DNA of 64,000 nt from Pseudomonas alkylphenolica. GTDB lineage: Bacteria; Pseudomonadota; Gammaproteobacteria; Pseudomonadales; Pseudomonadaceae. Position numbers and translations under genes: made by a program. How positions within the stretch are numbered: the stretch's first letter is position 1; each line of letters begins with the position of its first letter. The stretch lies in the NCBI RefSeq assembly GCF_000746525.1, contig NZ_CP009048.1:1419501-1483500 (forward strand), given 5' to 3'. Shown one piece after another: positions 7,670-16,763 of this stretch. Below the pieces are notes generated by a model. It was given only the letters and a program-made list of their open reading frames with translations. It searched no databases and was not told the DNA's origin.

Positions 7670-8292
7670 AGGGCAGCCAGTTTTGGGCGCATTTATCATG
7701 TGGCGCTGGGGCTGACTGGTAGGTACGTCAGAGGGCAGGCAACACACCGGGTCGAGGTTCTATGCCACGGGGTGAAGATCCTGATCAATCTGCAGGTTGG
7801 TTCGGTCAGAGTAAGAAGTGATTTACCTGGGAACCATCAAGTGGGCCGGTCCTTGTTTCAACAGGCGCTGGTCCAAGGTGGGCAGGGCGCTGTAAGGACT
7901 GCTTTGGCCAGAATTGACTTTCAGCTTGGTACTAACGGTCGCAAGACTACAGCAATGGCCGGGTCTTGACAAGGGTTGATGGCTTTTCATCAGAGGAGCC
8001 GACCAGTATCTCGCGTTTTTTGCCATCTGTGAAGACCTGGCAGAAGGGCGCAGAGGCAGGGAACGTGCCAAATTCGTGCAGCGAACTGCCTTCCTTTGGG
8101 GCGGTTGTGCACACTTGGCGCAATCGATGTTACAGCGCTGCAACAGCACCTGATGGGCCCGCCAATGACTTGACCGTAAGCTTAAGTCAATGAAAAAAAA
8201 CACTTATTTTAGCTGGTGAAAAAATCGACAGTTTGAGCGAAAGCCCCATTTCATAGGGGTTTGCGGGGTCCTGGAGGGGGTTGTCCACCGAG

Positions 8293-8313
8293 TTATCCAC
8301 AGCTTCTGTGGAT
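8293..8313. promoter_or_regulatory. Palindrome containing a DnaA box
   Basis: TTATCCACA at 8293-8301 is a perfect DnaA box. It is part of an inverted repeat ATCCACAG-CTT-CTGTGGAT (8295-8313), whose second arm gives a one-mismatch box on the other strand. It lies 210 bp before the Sel1 gene. DnaA binding is inferred from the consensus only. Confidence 0.5.
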
Positions 8314-8523
8314 TGTCCCGAGCGCTTGCTCTAGGACGGGCGTACCAGCTTTTTCCGATGTGTCCGACAATCAGCGCGTGGACTTCTGTCAGAAGAAAAT
8401 TCCGCAACCGGCGTCAATAAATAAACACAGAAATATTTTGAAAAAAGTATCGAAAGGGCTCGGGCCATTGTCGGAAAAATGGAGTAGAGTGGCGCGCCTC
8501 TCGAGTTGCCTTCGCTGTTGGTT

Positions 8524-8952
8524 ATGAAGTTTCGCGCCAGAATCCCCGCCATTTCTTCCGCTCCACCGCCCTTGCCAGAGCCCCAGCGCTTCACCTTGAA
8601 GGTCGCTTTGTGGCTGCTCGACAATCCGCGCCTGGGTGACAACCCCAACGTCAAGCATTTTGCCGGGCGCTTGCTCAAGCAACCTGCACGTCAGGGCGTG
8701 GTGGTTGCGCAAAGCCGTCTGGGGCAGATGCTCTGTCGTGATTGCGGCAATGCCCGCGATCGGCGTATCGGCTACGACCTGCTGCGTCAGGCCGCGCGTG
8801 CCGGGGACCGGCGTGCCCAGCTCGAATACGGCCGCTTGTGTGCTCAGGCGCAGATCAACGAACCCGAGCAAGCGCGTTACTGGCTGGAGCTGGCGGCGTC
8901 CCAAGGCTCCCAGGAAGCCCGGCGTTTGCTCAAACAGCTGCCAGACGCTTGA
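8524..8952 (+). CDS. Sel1-repeat (TPR-like) protein
   Basis: A 142-residue soluble protein with Sel1-like helical repeats: DRRIGYDLLRQAARAGDRRAQLEYGRL and the following PEQARYWLELAASQGSQEARRLLKQL show the A-x2-W/L-x-A-A-x-G-x2-A pattern in residues 75-140. Such repeats mediate protein-protein contact. The ATG at 8524 is chosen; an in-frame TTG at 8506 would add six residues. The partner is unknown. The gene ends 59 bp before the likely rmuC start and reads the same way, so it may share its message. Confidence 0.75.
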   Translation: MKFRARIPAISSAPPPLPEPQRFTLKVALWLLDNPRLGDNPNVKHFAGRLLKQPARQGVVVAQSRLGQMLCRDCGNARDRRIGYDLLRQAARAGDRRAQLEYGRLCAQAQINEPEQARYWLELAASQGSQEARRLLKQLPDA

Positions 8953-9011
8953 CTGCAGTACAGCGGCAAGGCTGATAAGCTCAGCCGTTGATTTCAGCTG
9001 GGGGTATTCGG

Positions 9012-10520
9012 GTGGTAATGGCGTTGGATCTGACCAGCATTGTGCTGGGTATCATGGTGGCCGCAGTGCCGTGCCTGGGATGGGTGTTTGCCCAGCAACG
9101 GCGGCAGGCCGCCCGTGAAGCGCAGGCGGTCTTGTTCGAGGAGCGCCTGGGCAGTGCGCAGATGGCCCAGGAAGGCTTGCTCGCCCAGCTCGACGCCAGC
9201 CGCGACGAAATCAGTGACCTGAGCCAGGCCAATGCGGCCAAGCAGGCGACGCTGGCCGCGCAGGCCCGTGAGCTGGAGTTGCTGCAGATCGACCGTGACA
9301 ACGCCCGTGACGCTGCCCATGCCTGGCAGATCGAACGCAGCGCCCGCGAGGCCGAATTACGCCGTCTGGATGCTCACAGCGCGGCCCTGAGCGCCGAGCT
9401 GCGTGAACAGCAGGAAAGCCATCAGCAGCGCCTTGACGATCTTCAGGGCTCTCGGGATGAGCTGCGCGCCCAGTTCGCGGAAATGGCGACCAAGATTTTT
9501 GACGAGCGTGAGCAACGCTTTGCCCAGACCAGCCAGCAACACCTGGGGCAATTGCTCGACCCGCTCAAGGAGCGCATCCAAGCGTTCGAAAAGCGGGTTG
9601 AAGACAGCTACCAGCAGGAAGCCCGCGAGCGCTTCTCCCTGGCCAAGGAGCTGGAGCGCCTGCAGCAACTCAACCTGCGCCTGAGCGATGAGGCCACTAA
9701 CCTGACCCAGGCGCTGAAGGGCCAGAAGACCCAGGGTAACTGGGGCGAGCTGATCCTCGAGCGGGTGCTGGAGCACGCGGGGCTGGAAAAGGGCCGCGAA
9801 TACCAGACCCAGGTCAGCCTCAAAAGTGCTGACGGCGAGCGCTTCCAGCCGGATGTGCTGATCATGTTGCCGGGTGACAAGCAGGTGGTGGTCGACTCCA
9901 AAGTCAGCCTGACCGCTTATCAGCAGTATGTCGCCGCTGACGACAGCGAGATTGCCCAGGCGGCGCTCAAGCAGCACGTGCTGTCGTTGCGCAACCATGT
10001 CAAAGGATTGTCGGGCAAGGATTACAACCGCCTGGAAGGCTTGCACAGCCTGGATTTCGTCCTGCTCTTCGTGCCGATCGAGGCAGCGTTCTCTGCAGCA
10101 CTGCAGGCTGAGCCGAACCTGTTCCAGGAAGCCTTCGACCGGCAGATCGTCATCGTCAGCCCAACCACCTTGCTGGCGACCCTGAGGGTGATCGACAGCC
10201 TGTGGAAGCAAGAACGCCAGAGCCAGAATGCCCGGGAAATCGCCGAGCGTGCGGGCTGGCTGTACGACAAGTTCGTGTTGTTCATCCAGGACCTGGACGA
10301 ACTGGGCAATCGCCTGCAGCAGGTGGATAAAGCCTACAGCGCCGCGCGCAACAAGCTCTGCGAAGGCCGTGGCAACCTGATCAGCCGTAGCGAACAGCTC
10401 AAATTGCTCGGGGCCCGCGCCAGCAAGAGCCTGCCGGCCGACTTGCTGGAGCGGGCCATGAGCGAAGGCGACCCGCTGGCCGCCAGCGCCCTTACTGGAC
10501 CAGGCTCAGATGCCGATTGA
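9012..10520 (+). CDS. rmuC: DNA recombination protein RmuC
   Basis: About 500 residues. The N-terminus has one membrane-anchor helix (ALDLTSIVLGIMVAAVPCLGW), followed by a long coiled coil (residues 30-200, rich in Ala, Gln, Glu and Arg) and the C-terminal RmuC nuclease-like domain with GNWGELILERVLE, then PDVLIMLPGDKQVVVDSKVSL. RmuC limits inversion between short inverted repeats and aids processing of DNA-protein crosslinks. The GTG at 9012 is preferred because GGGGGT lies 6 bp upstream; an ATG at 9018 is the alternative. The 3' end overlaps the convergent kinase gene by 29 bp. Confidence 0.93.
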   Translation: MVMALDLTSIVLGIMVAAVPCLGWVFAQQRRQAAREAQAVLFEERLGSAQMAQEGLLAQLDASRDEISDLSQANAAKQATLAAQARELELLQIDRDNARDAAHAWQIERSAREAELRRLDAHSAALSAELREQQESHQQRLDDLQGSRDELRAQFAEMATKIFDEREQRFAQTSQQHLGQLLDPLKERIQAFEKRVEDSYQQEARERFSLAKELERLQQLNLRLSDEATNLTQALKGQKTQGNWGELILERVLEHAGLEKGREYQTQVSLKSADGERFQPDVLIMLPGDKQVVVDSKVSLTAYQQYVAADDSEIAQAALKQHVLSLRNHVKGLSGKDYNRLEGLHSLDFVLLFVPIEAAFSAALQAEPNLFQEAFDRQIVIVSPTTLLATLRVIDSLWKQERQSQNAREIAERAGWLYDKFVLFIQDLDELGNRLQQVDKAYSAARNKLCEGRGNLISRSEQLKLLGARASKSLPADLLERAMSEGDPLAASALTGPGSDAD

Positions 10521-13500
10521 GCAGGGCGCGCAAGGCCGCCGGCTTGACCGGCTTGGCCAGGTAGTCGAGGCCGGCGGCATGCACCTGGCCGACCGTTTCG
10601 CTGCGTCCATCGGCACTGATCACCACGCCAGGCACCGGTTCGCCCAAGCGCGTGCGTAGCCAGGCCATCAGTTCGGTACCGGTTTCGCCATCGTCCAGGT
10701 GGTAGTCGACCAATGCCAGGTGCGGACGCATACCCTTGTTCAACAGGGCATCGCACTCCTCACGGTTGCGCGCGGTCCAGACCTGGCAGCCCCAGCGGCT
10801 GAGCAGGCTGTTCATGCCGACCAGAATGCTGTCTTCGTTGTCGACGCATAGCACCTGCATCCCCGCCAGCGGCTGCCCGGCTTGCTCGGCCGGAGTGACG
10901 ACGGCCACAGCCGGCGTCGTCGCCAGCGGCACGCTGACGCGGAACACGCTGCCTTTGCCGGGCCAGGAGCGCACTTCCAGGGAATGGCCGAGTACCCGGC
11001 ACAGGCCGTCGGCGATCGCCAGGCCCAGGCCCAGGCCTTTTTCGGCGCGGGTCTGGTGGCTGTCCAGGCGTTTGAACTCTTCGAAGATCACTTGCAGTTT
11101 GTCGTCGGCAATGCCCGGGCCGCGGTCCCAGACTTCCAGCCACAGTTTGCCGTTGTTGCGGCGTACGCCCAGAAGGATCGGGCTCTTGCCGTAACGGAAG
11201 GCGTTGGTCAGGAAGTTCTGCAGGATCCGGCGCAGCAGTTTCATGTCGCTGTGCACCCGCAGGCGGCTGCCGCGCAGGCGGAAATCCAGGCCCTGTTGCT
11301 GGGCCAGCACCTTGAACTCCGCACCTAGGGTATCGAACAGCTCGTTGAGGGCGAAGGGTTTCGGGTCGGGCGTGATCTTGCCGTTTTCCAGGCGCGAGAT
11401 ATCGAGCAGGTCGCTGATCAGCTCCTCGGCTGAACGCAGTGAGCTGTCCATGTGCTGGACCAGTTGCTGGGCGTCTGCCGACAGTCCATCGCCCTGGTGG
11501 GAGAGGGCGGCAGAGAACAGTCGGGCAGCGTTCAGCGGCTGCATCAGGTCATGACTGACAGCGGCCAGGAAGCGGGTCTTGGACTGGTTGGCGGCCTCGG
11601 CATGGCTTTTCGCTTCGGTCAGCGCCTGGTTCAGTTGCGACAGCTCCTGGGTACGTTCGGCGACCCGTTGTTCAAGGCCTTCGTTGGAGTCCTTGAGGGC
11701 TTGTTCGGCTTCGCGGAACGGGGTGATGTCGGTAAAACTCATGACGAAACCGCCGCCAGGCATCGGGTTACCGATCAGTTCGATGACCCGGCCGTTGGGG
11801 AACAGCCGTTCGGAGGTGTGCGCACGGCCCTGGCGCATCCAGTGCAGGCGGCGGGCCACATGCACCTGGGCTTCGCCAGGGCCGCACAGGCCGCGTTCGG
11901 CGTTGTAGCGGATGATGTCGGCAATCGGCCGGCCGACGCTGATCAGGCCGTCGGGGTAGTTGAACAGTTCCAGGTAGCGGCGGTTCCAGGCCACCAGCAG
12001 CAGGTTCTGGTCGACCACGCTGATGCCCTGGCTGATGTTCTCGATCGCGCCTTGCAGCAGGGCGCGGTTGAACTGCAGCACTTCCGAGGCTTCGTCGGCG
12101 ATGCGCACCACGTCCTCAAGCTGCATGTCGCGGCCTTCGATGGCCGCCTTGACCACGGCACGGGTCGAGGAGGTGCCGAGCACACCGGCCAGCAGGCGTT
12201 CGGTGTGCTCGATCCAGTCGCCGTCGGCGTTCTGGTTGGGGTTGAAGCCCTTGCCCTGGCGGTAGGCGAAGCGGATGAAGCTTTGCCGCGCGCGTTCTTC
12301 ACCGACAAAGCGTGCCGCCAGTTCAAGCAAGTCGGCGATTTGCACGGCCAGCAAGGAGCGGCTGTTGGGGCGGGCGCTGGTTTGCTGGCCGATGAAGCGG
12401 CCGGCCTGCCAGTGCTCGGACACGCGGGTGCGCGAAAGGATCGAGACCCAGGCGAAGAGGGTGAAGTTGCCCGCCAGCGACAGCACAACGCCCTGGGTCA
12501 GCGGGGTGATCGGCAGGTTCAGCGGGTTGCCGTGCAGCCAGGCCAATCCTGGGAACAGCTCCAGCGACCAGCCCACACTGTGGGCGGCAATAGGCAGGAC
12601 CAGGGTGTAGAACCAGAGGAAGATCCCCGCCGCAAGACCTGCGAATACCCCACGACGGTTGGCCTGTTTCCAGTACAGGGCGCCGAGCATGGCCGGTGCC
12701 AGTTGTGTCACCGCGGCAAAGGCAACCTGGCCGATGGTCGCCAGGCTTGCGGTAGAGCCCAGCAGCCGATAGCTGACATAGGCCAGCAGGAGGATGACGA
12801 CGATTGTCACCCGGCGTACCGAGAGCATCCAGTGGCGGAACACTTCGAAGGGGCGCTCGGCGTTGTTGCGGCGCAGCAACCAGGGCAGCAGCATGTCGTT
12901 GGAGACCATGGTCGACAGCGCCACTGCTTCGACGATCACCATACCGGTGGCGGCCGAGGCGCCGCCGATGAACGCCAGCAATGCCAGCGCCGGATGCGCT
13001 TCGGCCAGCGGCAGGCTGATGACGTAAGAGTCGGGAATCACACCCGGCAGCAACATTTGTCCGGCCAGGGCAATCGGCACCACGAACAGCGCGGCGAGGA
13101 TCAGGTAAGTCGGGAATACCCAGCGGGCCAGGCGCAGATCCTGCGGCTCGATGTTCTCGACCACGGTGACATGGAACTGCCGTGGCAGGCAGATGATCGC
13201 CATCATCGCCACGCCGGTCTGGACGATCATTGACGGCCAATTGATGGTCTCGTTCCAGAAGCCTTCCAGGCGCGGGGCCAGTTGTGCCTTGCTGAACAGG
13301 TCGTCGAAGCCGTTGAACAGGCCGAAGGTGACAAAGGCGCCGACGGCAAGAAACGCGAGGAGTTTGACCAGCGATTCGAAGGCAATCGCCAGGACCATAC
13401 CGCGGTGGTGTTCGGTGACATCCAGGCTGCGGGTACCGAAAACGATGGAGAACAACGCCAGCACCAGTGACACCACCAGCGCGGTGTCCTGCACGCGGCT

Positions 13501-13965
13501 GCCGGTGGCGTCGGCACTGGCGCCGATCAACAGGTTGACGCCGAGCACGATGCCTTTGAGCTGCAAGGCGATATAAGGCAGGACGCCGACCAGGCAGATC
13601 AGCGCCACCACCACTGCCAAGGACTGGGATTTACCGTAGCGGGCGGCGATGAAGTCGGCGATCGAGGTGATGTTTTCCTGCTTGCTGATCAGCACCATCT
13701 TCTGCAGCACCCAGGGTGCGAACAGCAGTAACAGCACCGGGCCGAGGTAGATCGGTAGGAACGCCCAGAGCTGTTCGGCCGCCTGGCCGACGGCGCCAAA
13801 GAAGGTCCAGCTGGTGCAGTACACCGCCAGCGACAGGCTGTACACCCAGGCACGCAGGCGCGGTGGCAGCGGCGTTTTGCGGCGGTCGCCATAAAATGCG
13901 ATAGCGAACATGATGGCCATATAGGCCAGGGCGACCACGGCGATCAGCCCACTGGACAGCGACAT
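10492..13965 (-). CDS. Hybrid sensor histidine kinase with sodium/solute symporter domain
   Basis: A 1157-residue inner-membrane sensor. Residues 1 to about 500 form a sodium:solute symporter-like domain of about 13 helices, as in CbrA. A PAS domain follows (about 633-755, with ENISQGISVVD), then a short coiled coil, a HisKA domain with phospho-acceptor His805 (AAVSHDLMQPLN), a HATPase (about 910-1015, with DRGPGIA and KGLGLGLAI) and a C-terminal receiver with Asp1087 (LVDYHL). The start at 13965 has GGAG 5 bp upstream. It matches, from memory, the orphan hybrid sensor PA3271. No cognate regulator or HPt gene lies nearby, so the phosphotransfer partner is unknown. Confidence 0.9.
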   Translation of the reverse strand: MSLSSGLIAVVALAYMAIMFAIAFYGDRRKTPLPPRLRAWVYSLSLAVYCTSWTFFGAVGQAAEQLWAFLPIYLGPVLLLLFAPWVLQKMVLISKQENITSIADFIAARYGKSQSLAVVVALICLVGVLPYIALQLKGIVLGVNLLIGASADATGSRVQDTALVVSLVLALFSIVFGTRSLDVTEHHRGMVLAIAFESLVKLLAFLAVGAFVTFGLFNGFDDLFSKAQLAPRLEGFWNETINWPSMIVQTGVAMMAIICLPRQFHVTVVENIEPQDLRLARWVFPTYLILAALFVVPIALAGQMLLPGVIPDSYVISLPLAEAHPALALLAFIGGASAATGMVIVEAVALSTMVSNDMLLPWLLRRNNAERPFEVFRHWMLSVRRVTIVVILLLAYVSYRLLGSTASLATIGQVAFAAVTQLAPAMLGALYWKQANRRGVFAGLAAGIFLWFYTLVLPIAAHSVGWSLELFPGLAWLHGNPLNLPITPLTQGVVLSLAGNFTLFAWVSILSRTRVSEHWQAGRFIGQQTSARPNSRSLLAVQIADLLELAARFVGEERARQSFIRFAYRQGKGFNPNQNADGDWIEHTERLLAGVLGTSSTRAVVKAAIEGRDMQLEDVVRIADEASEVLQFNRALLQGAIENISQGISVVDQNLLLVAWNRRYLELFNYPDGLISVGRPIADIIRYNAERGLCGPGEAQVHVARRLHWMRQGRAHTSERLFPNGRVIELIGNPMPGGGFVMSFTDITPFREAEQALKDSNEGLEQRVAERTQELSQLNQALTEAKSHAEAANQSKTRFLAAVSHDLMQPLNAARLFSAALSHQGDGLSADAQQLVQHMDSSLRSAEELISDLLDISRLENGKITPDPKPFALNELFDTLGAEFKVLAQQQGLDFRLRGSRLRVHSDMKLLRRILQNFLTNAFRYGKSPILLGVRRNNGKLWLEVWDRGPGIADDKLQVIFEEFKRLDSHQTRAEKGLGLGLAIADGLCRVLGHSLEVRSWPGKGSVFRVSVPLATTPAVAVVTPAEQAGQPLAGMQVLCVDNEDSILVGMNSLLSRWGCQVWTARNREECDALLNKGMRPHLALVDYHLDDGETGTELMAWLRTRLGEPVPGVVISADGRSETVGQVHAAGLDYLAKPVKPAALRALLNRHLSLVQ

Positions 13966-14104
13966 GACTACTCCGAAACAAAAACAGCCGTCAGTGTAAC
14001 GGCGAACCTCGATCAATCAGTCTGGCACGCCGCTGGCGCTTCGTCAGCGCCGACCATGGTAGCAGTGGCAGAGCGTCGCAGGTCGAGGGCGGCGGTTGTT
14101 ATGC

Positions 14105-14170
14105 AATCGCGGGGCAAGCCCGCTCCCACCGGTTACCTCAACTCCCGGTGGGAGCGGGCTTGCCCCGCGA
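14105..14170. repeat. REP pair 2
   Basis: Inverted REP units between the starts and ends of two minus-strand genes. The outward arms carry the canonical GCGGGGCAAGCCCGCTCCCA and its complement. Confidence 0.92.
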
Positions 14171-14176
14171 AAGAGG

Positions 14177-15352
14177 TCAGCGCCGAGCCCCCAGGTAATA
14201 AAACAGCGCCGCCAGCAGCACCGAGCCAATCAATAGATAGAAGGTGGCCACCGGCACCAGATGTGCCAGGGCAAAGCCGCAGATCACCGGCCCCAGCGCT
14301 GCCCCGAGGTTGGACAGGTTCTGCGCGCCGTAATACACCCCGCGCAGATGCTCGGGGGCGATGCTGTCGATGAACATGTACTCGGCCGGAATGACGATGA
14401 TCTCGCCGAGGGTGAACACCAGCATCGCCAGGCACCAGACCAGCAGCGACTGGGCCAGGGAGAATCCCAGCAGGCCAGCCAGGAACAGCGCCATACCGGC
14501 CAGCAACCAGGGCATCAGCTGGCGGCTGTTGATGTGCCGCCCGATCACATACTGCAAGGCGATGACGGTGATGGCGTTGGTGGCTACCAGGTAACTGATA
14601 TACCGCGCCGCCTCGCTGGCATTGGTGGTCACTACCAGGTACTGCGACAGGTAAGCGGTGAACTGGCCGAAGACCACGGCACTGAGCGCGCCGCCGAGGG
14701 TGAAACAGACCAACCGGCGATCCTTGAGCAGTTGTCCGCCCACGCTGAGAAACCCGGCCTGCGGGCTGCCGTCCAGTTGCGCCCGCGCCGAGCGCTCGCC
14801 CCAACGCCGGTAGCACAGGCACATGGCCAGCCCCAACGCCGCTGAAACCAGAAAGGGCAGGTGATTGTCGAGCATGATCAGCGCCACACCGACAAACGGG
14901 CCGACGGCGTAGGCGACGTTGCTCAAGGTGTATTTGATCGAGAACACCTCGGAGCGTTCTTCCAGCGGTAGCAGGGCGCAAAACCCGGCCTTGGCGGCAA
15001 TGTCGACCACCGCCAGCGCCAGGTTGATCACCACCAGGCTGGTGAAGAACAGGCTCAGTTCACGGCTGACGATGGCGGTAACGAAGGCTATGGCGAACAC
15101 CAGGGTAGAGACGATGATCACCGTGTAACTGCGCAGGGTATCGATCAGGTAGCCGCCGTACAGGCTCAGCAGCGAGGCGACAATCAGCGCGCCACCAATC
15201 ATTAGGCCGATGCCACTGACATCCAGGGCGAAGTTTTCCGCGAGGTAGACCACCAGGTAGGGCAGGGTGATCGCCCGCGCCAGGGTCAAGACAAAAGTGG
15301 TGGTCAGCAGCAGGCGCACTTGCGGGTTGTAGCGTCTTACGGCGTCGAGCAT
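14177..15352 (-). CDS. MFS transporter (MdtH/YdeE-like)
   Basis: A 391-residue major facilitator with about 12 helices. The N-terminus (RLLLTTTFVLTLARAITLPYLVVYL) and the loop GGYLIDTLRSY (motif A position) resemble the MdtH group of drug exporters; TKY-like signature IKYTLSNVAYAVGP lies in helix 4-5. Substrate is unknown. AAGGA precedes the ATG. REP pair 2 sits just after its stop, and the gene is divergent from the TDT transporter at 15539, with a palindrome-rich region between them. Confidence 0.85.
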   Translation of the reverse strand: MLDAVRRYNPQVRLLLTTTFVLTLARAITLPYLVVYLAENFALDVSGIGLMIGGALIVASLLSLYGGYLIDTLRSYTVIIVSTLVFAIAFVTAIVSRELSLFFTSLVVINLALAVVDIAAKAGFCALLPLEERSEVFSIKYTLSNVAYAVGPFVGVALIMLDNHLPFLVSAALGLAMCLCYRRWGERSARAQLDGSPQAGFLSVGGQLLKDRRLVCFTLGGALSAVVFGQFTAYLSQYLVVTTNASEAARYISYLVATNAITVIALQYVIGRHINSRQLMPWLLAGMALFLAGLLGFSLAQSLLVWCLAMLVFTLGEIIVIPAEYMFIDSIAPEHLRGVYYGAQNLSNLGAALGPVICGFALAHLVPVATFYLLIGSVLLAALFYYLGARR

Positions 15353-15436
15353 GGCACGTCCTTGTTGTTATTGCATTGGGGCCGTCAGCGGCCAAGCATA
15401 CGCCTGGGCGGGAAGGGGTGGATAGAGCTGGATCCA

Positions 15437-15453
15437 TATCTATGAAATAGATA
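15437..15453. promoter_or_regulatory. Palindromes in the divergent MFS/TDT promoter region
   Basis: TATCTAT-GAA-ATAGATA is a perfect 7-bp inverted repeat. A second inverted pair brackets it on one side (ATCCATAT at 15432-15439 and ATATGGAT at 15476-15483). The region is far more AT-rich than its surroundings, which suits an operator. The regulator is not encoded next to it. Confidence 0.5.
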
Positions 15454-15538
15454 ACAGATAGAGAAAATACCCGTTATATGGATATTCTTTGTGAGCATAA
15501 GATGGTCTCACGTCACCGGACTACAGGAGACTCCGACC

Positions 15539-16684
15539 ATGCCATGCCTGCAACAGACCGCTTCACCCCTGCGCCCGTTGAGCCATCTGGCTCACCCGCG
15601 TGAAGTCATCCGCCAGTTCACCCCCAACTGGTTCGCCGCGACCATGGGCACCGGGGTCTTGGCCCTGGCCCTGATGCAGATCGGCATCGACAGCCTGCAT
15701 GGAACGGCAGAAGCCTTGTGGTGGCTGACCATTGCCCTGTTCATCCTGTTCAGCGTGTTGTATGCCGCGCGCTGGCTGATGTTCTTCGATGAGGCGCGGC
15801 AGATTTTTGCCCATTCCACGGTATCGATGTTCTTCGGCACCATCCCCATGGGGCTGGCCACCATCCTCAACGGTTGCTTGCTGTTTGGCGTCAATCGCTG
15901 GGGTGAAGGCATCGTGCCCTGGGTCGAGGCCATGTGGTGGTTCGATGTGGGGCTGGCGCTGCTCTGCGGCGTGGCCATTCCCTATCTGATGTTCACCCGC
16001 CAGGAGCACAGCATCGATCAGATGACCGCGGTGTGGCTGTTGCCGGTGGTTGCCGCTGAGGTCGCCGCCGCCAGTGGTGGCCAGCTGGCGCCGCACCTGG
16101 TCGATGCCCACAGCCAATTTCTGGTGCTGATTACCAGCTATGTATTGTGGGCGGTGTCGCTGCCGGTGGCGTTCAGCATCCTGACCATCCTTATGCTGCG
16201 TATGGCCCTGCACAAATTGCCCCACGCCAACATGGCCGCTTCCAGCTGGCTGGCACTGGGCCCGATCGGTACCGGGGCGTTGGGCATGTTGCTGCTGGGC
16301 GCCGACGCACCGGCGATCTTCGCTGCCAACGGCTTCGGCGACCTGGGTGAAATTGCCCGCGGCCTGGGCCTGGTTGCCGGGATTGTGTTGTGGGGCGCCG
16401 GCTTGTGGTGGTTGCTCACTGCCGTGCTGATCACCCTGCGCTACATGCGCCACGGCATGCCGTTCAACCTGGGGTGGTGGGGCTTCACCTTTCCACTGGG
16501 GGTCTACACCCTGGCCACCCTCAAGCTCGGTGCCTGGCTGGGCTTGGCCTTCTTCCAGCACATGGGCCTGGTGCTGGTGGTGGCGCTGGCCGGTCTGTGG
16601 ATGATGGTCGCCAGCCTCACCCTGCGCGGGGCCTGGCGCGGTGAACTGTTTGTCTCGCCATGCATTGCCGGGTTACACAAGTAG
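15539..16684 (+). CDS. TDT-family (TehA/SLAC1-like) transporter
   Basis: A 381-residue protein of about ten membrane helices. The N-terminal FTPNWFAATMGTGVLALAL is the first signature of the tellurite-resistance/dicarboxylate (TDT) family. The C-terminal part contains NLGWWGFTFPLGVYTLATL, a second family hallmark. Members move C4-dicarboxylates, sulfite or small anions through a channel-like path with a gating Phe. CAGGAGA fixes the start at 15539. The substrate here is not known. It is divergent from the MFS gene on the left. Confidence 0.88.
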   Translation: MPCLQQTASPLRPLSHLAHPREVIRQFTPNWFAATMGTGVLALALMQIGIDSLHGTAEALWWLTIALFILFSVLYAARWLMFFDEARQIFAHSTVSMFFGTIPMGLATILNGCLLFGVNRWGEGIVPWVEAMWWFDVGLALLCGVAIPYLMFTRQEHSIDQMTAVWLLPVVAAEVAAASGGQLAPHLVDAHSQFLVLITSYVLWAVSLPVAFSILTILMLRMALHKLPHANMAASSWLALGPIGTGALGMLLLGADAPAIFAANGFGDLGEIARGLGLVAGIVLWGAGLWWLLTAVLITLRYMRHGMPFNLGWWGFTFPLGVYTLATLKLGAWLGLAFFQHMGLVLVVALAGLWMMVASLTLRGAWRGELFVSPCIAGLHK

Positions 16685-16763
16685 ATTGCATTTACCTGGG
16701 TGATTGTGGCTTTGTCCGCTCTGCGTGCCTCCAATGACAAAGCCCCACTCAGGTACACGGACG

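Larger units (their letters stand above)
7568..8523. other. Long intergenic region of about 950 bp
   Basis: No convincing gene is visible. The left part (7593-7669) forms nested stem-loops that would be the leader of the minus-strand gene. The middle (7700-8200) has reading frames on both strands, the longest 126 codons at 7823-8203 on the minus strand, but without a ribosome site or recognisable family and with less GC-biased third positions than the neighbours. The right part is AT-rich (8170-8230 and 8400-8470) and contains a palindrome with a perfect DnaA box (8293-8313). It may hold an unannotated small RNA or a decayed gene. Confidence 0.5.

Noticed and set aside
7823..8203. 126-codon minus-strand frame in the long intergenic gap
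   Set aside because: No ribosome site, no recognised family, and codon use unlike the neighbours; frames on both strands are open by chance here.
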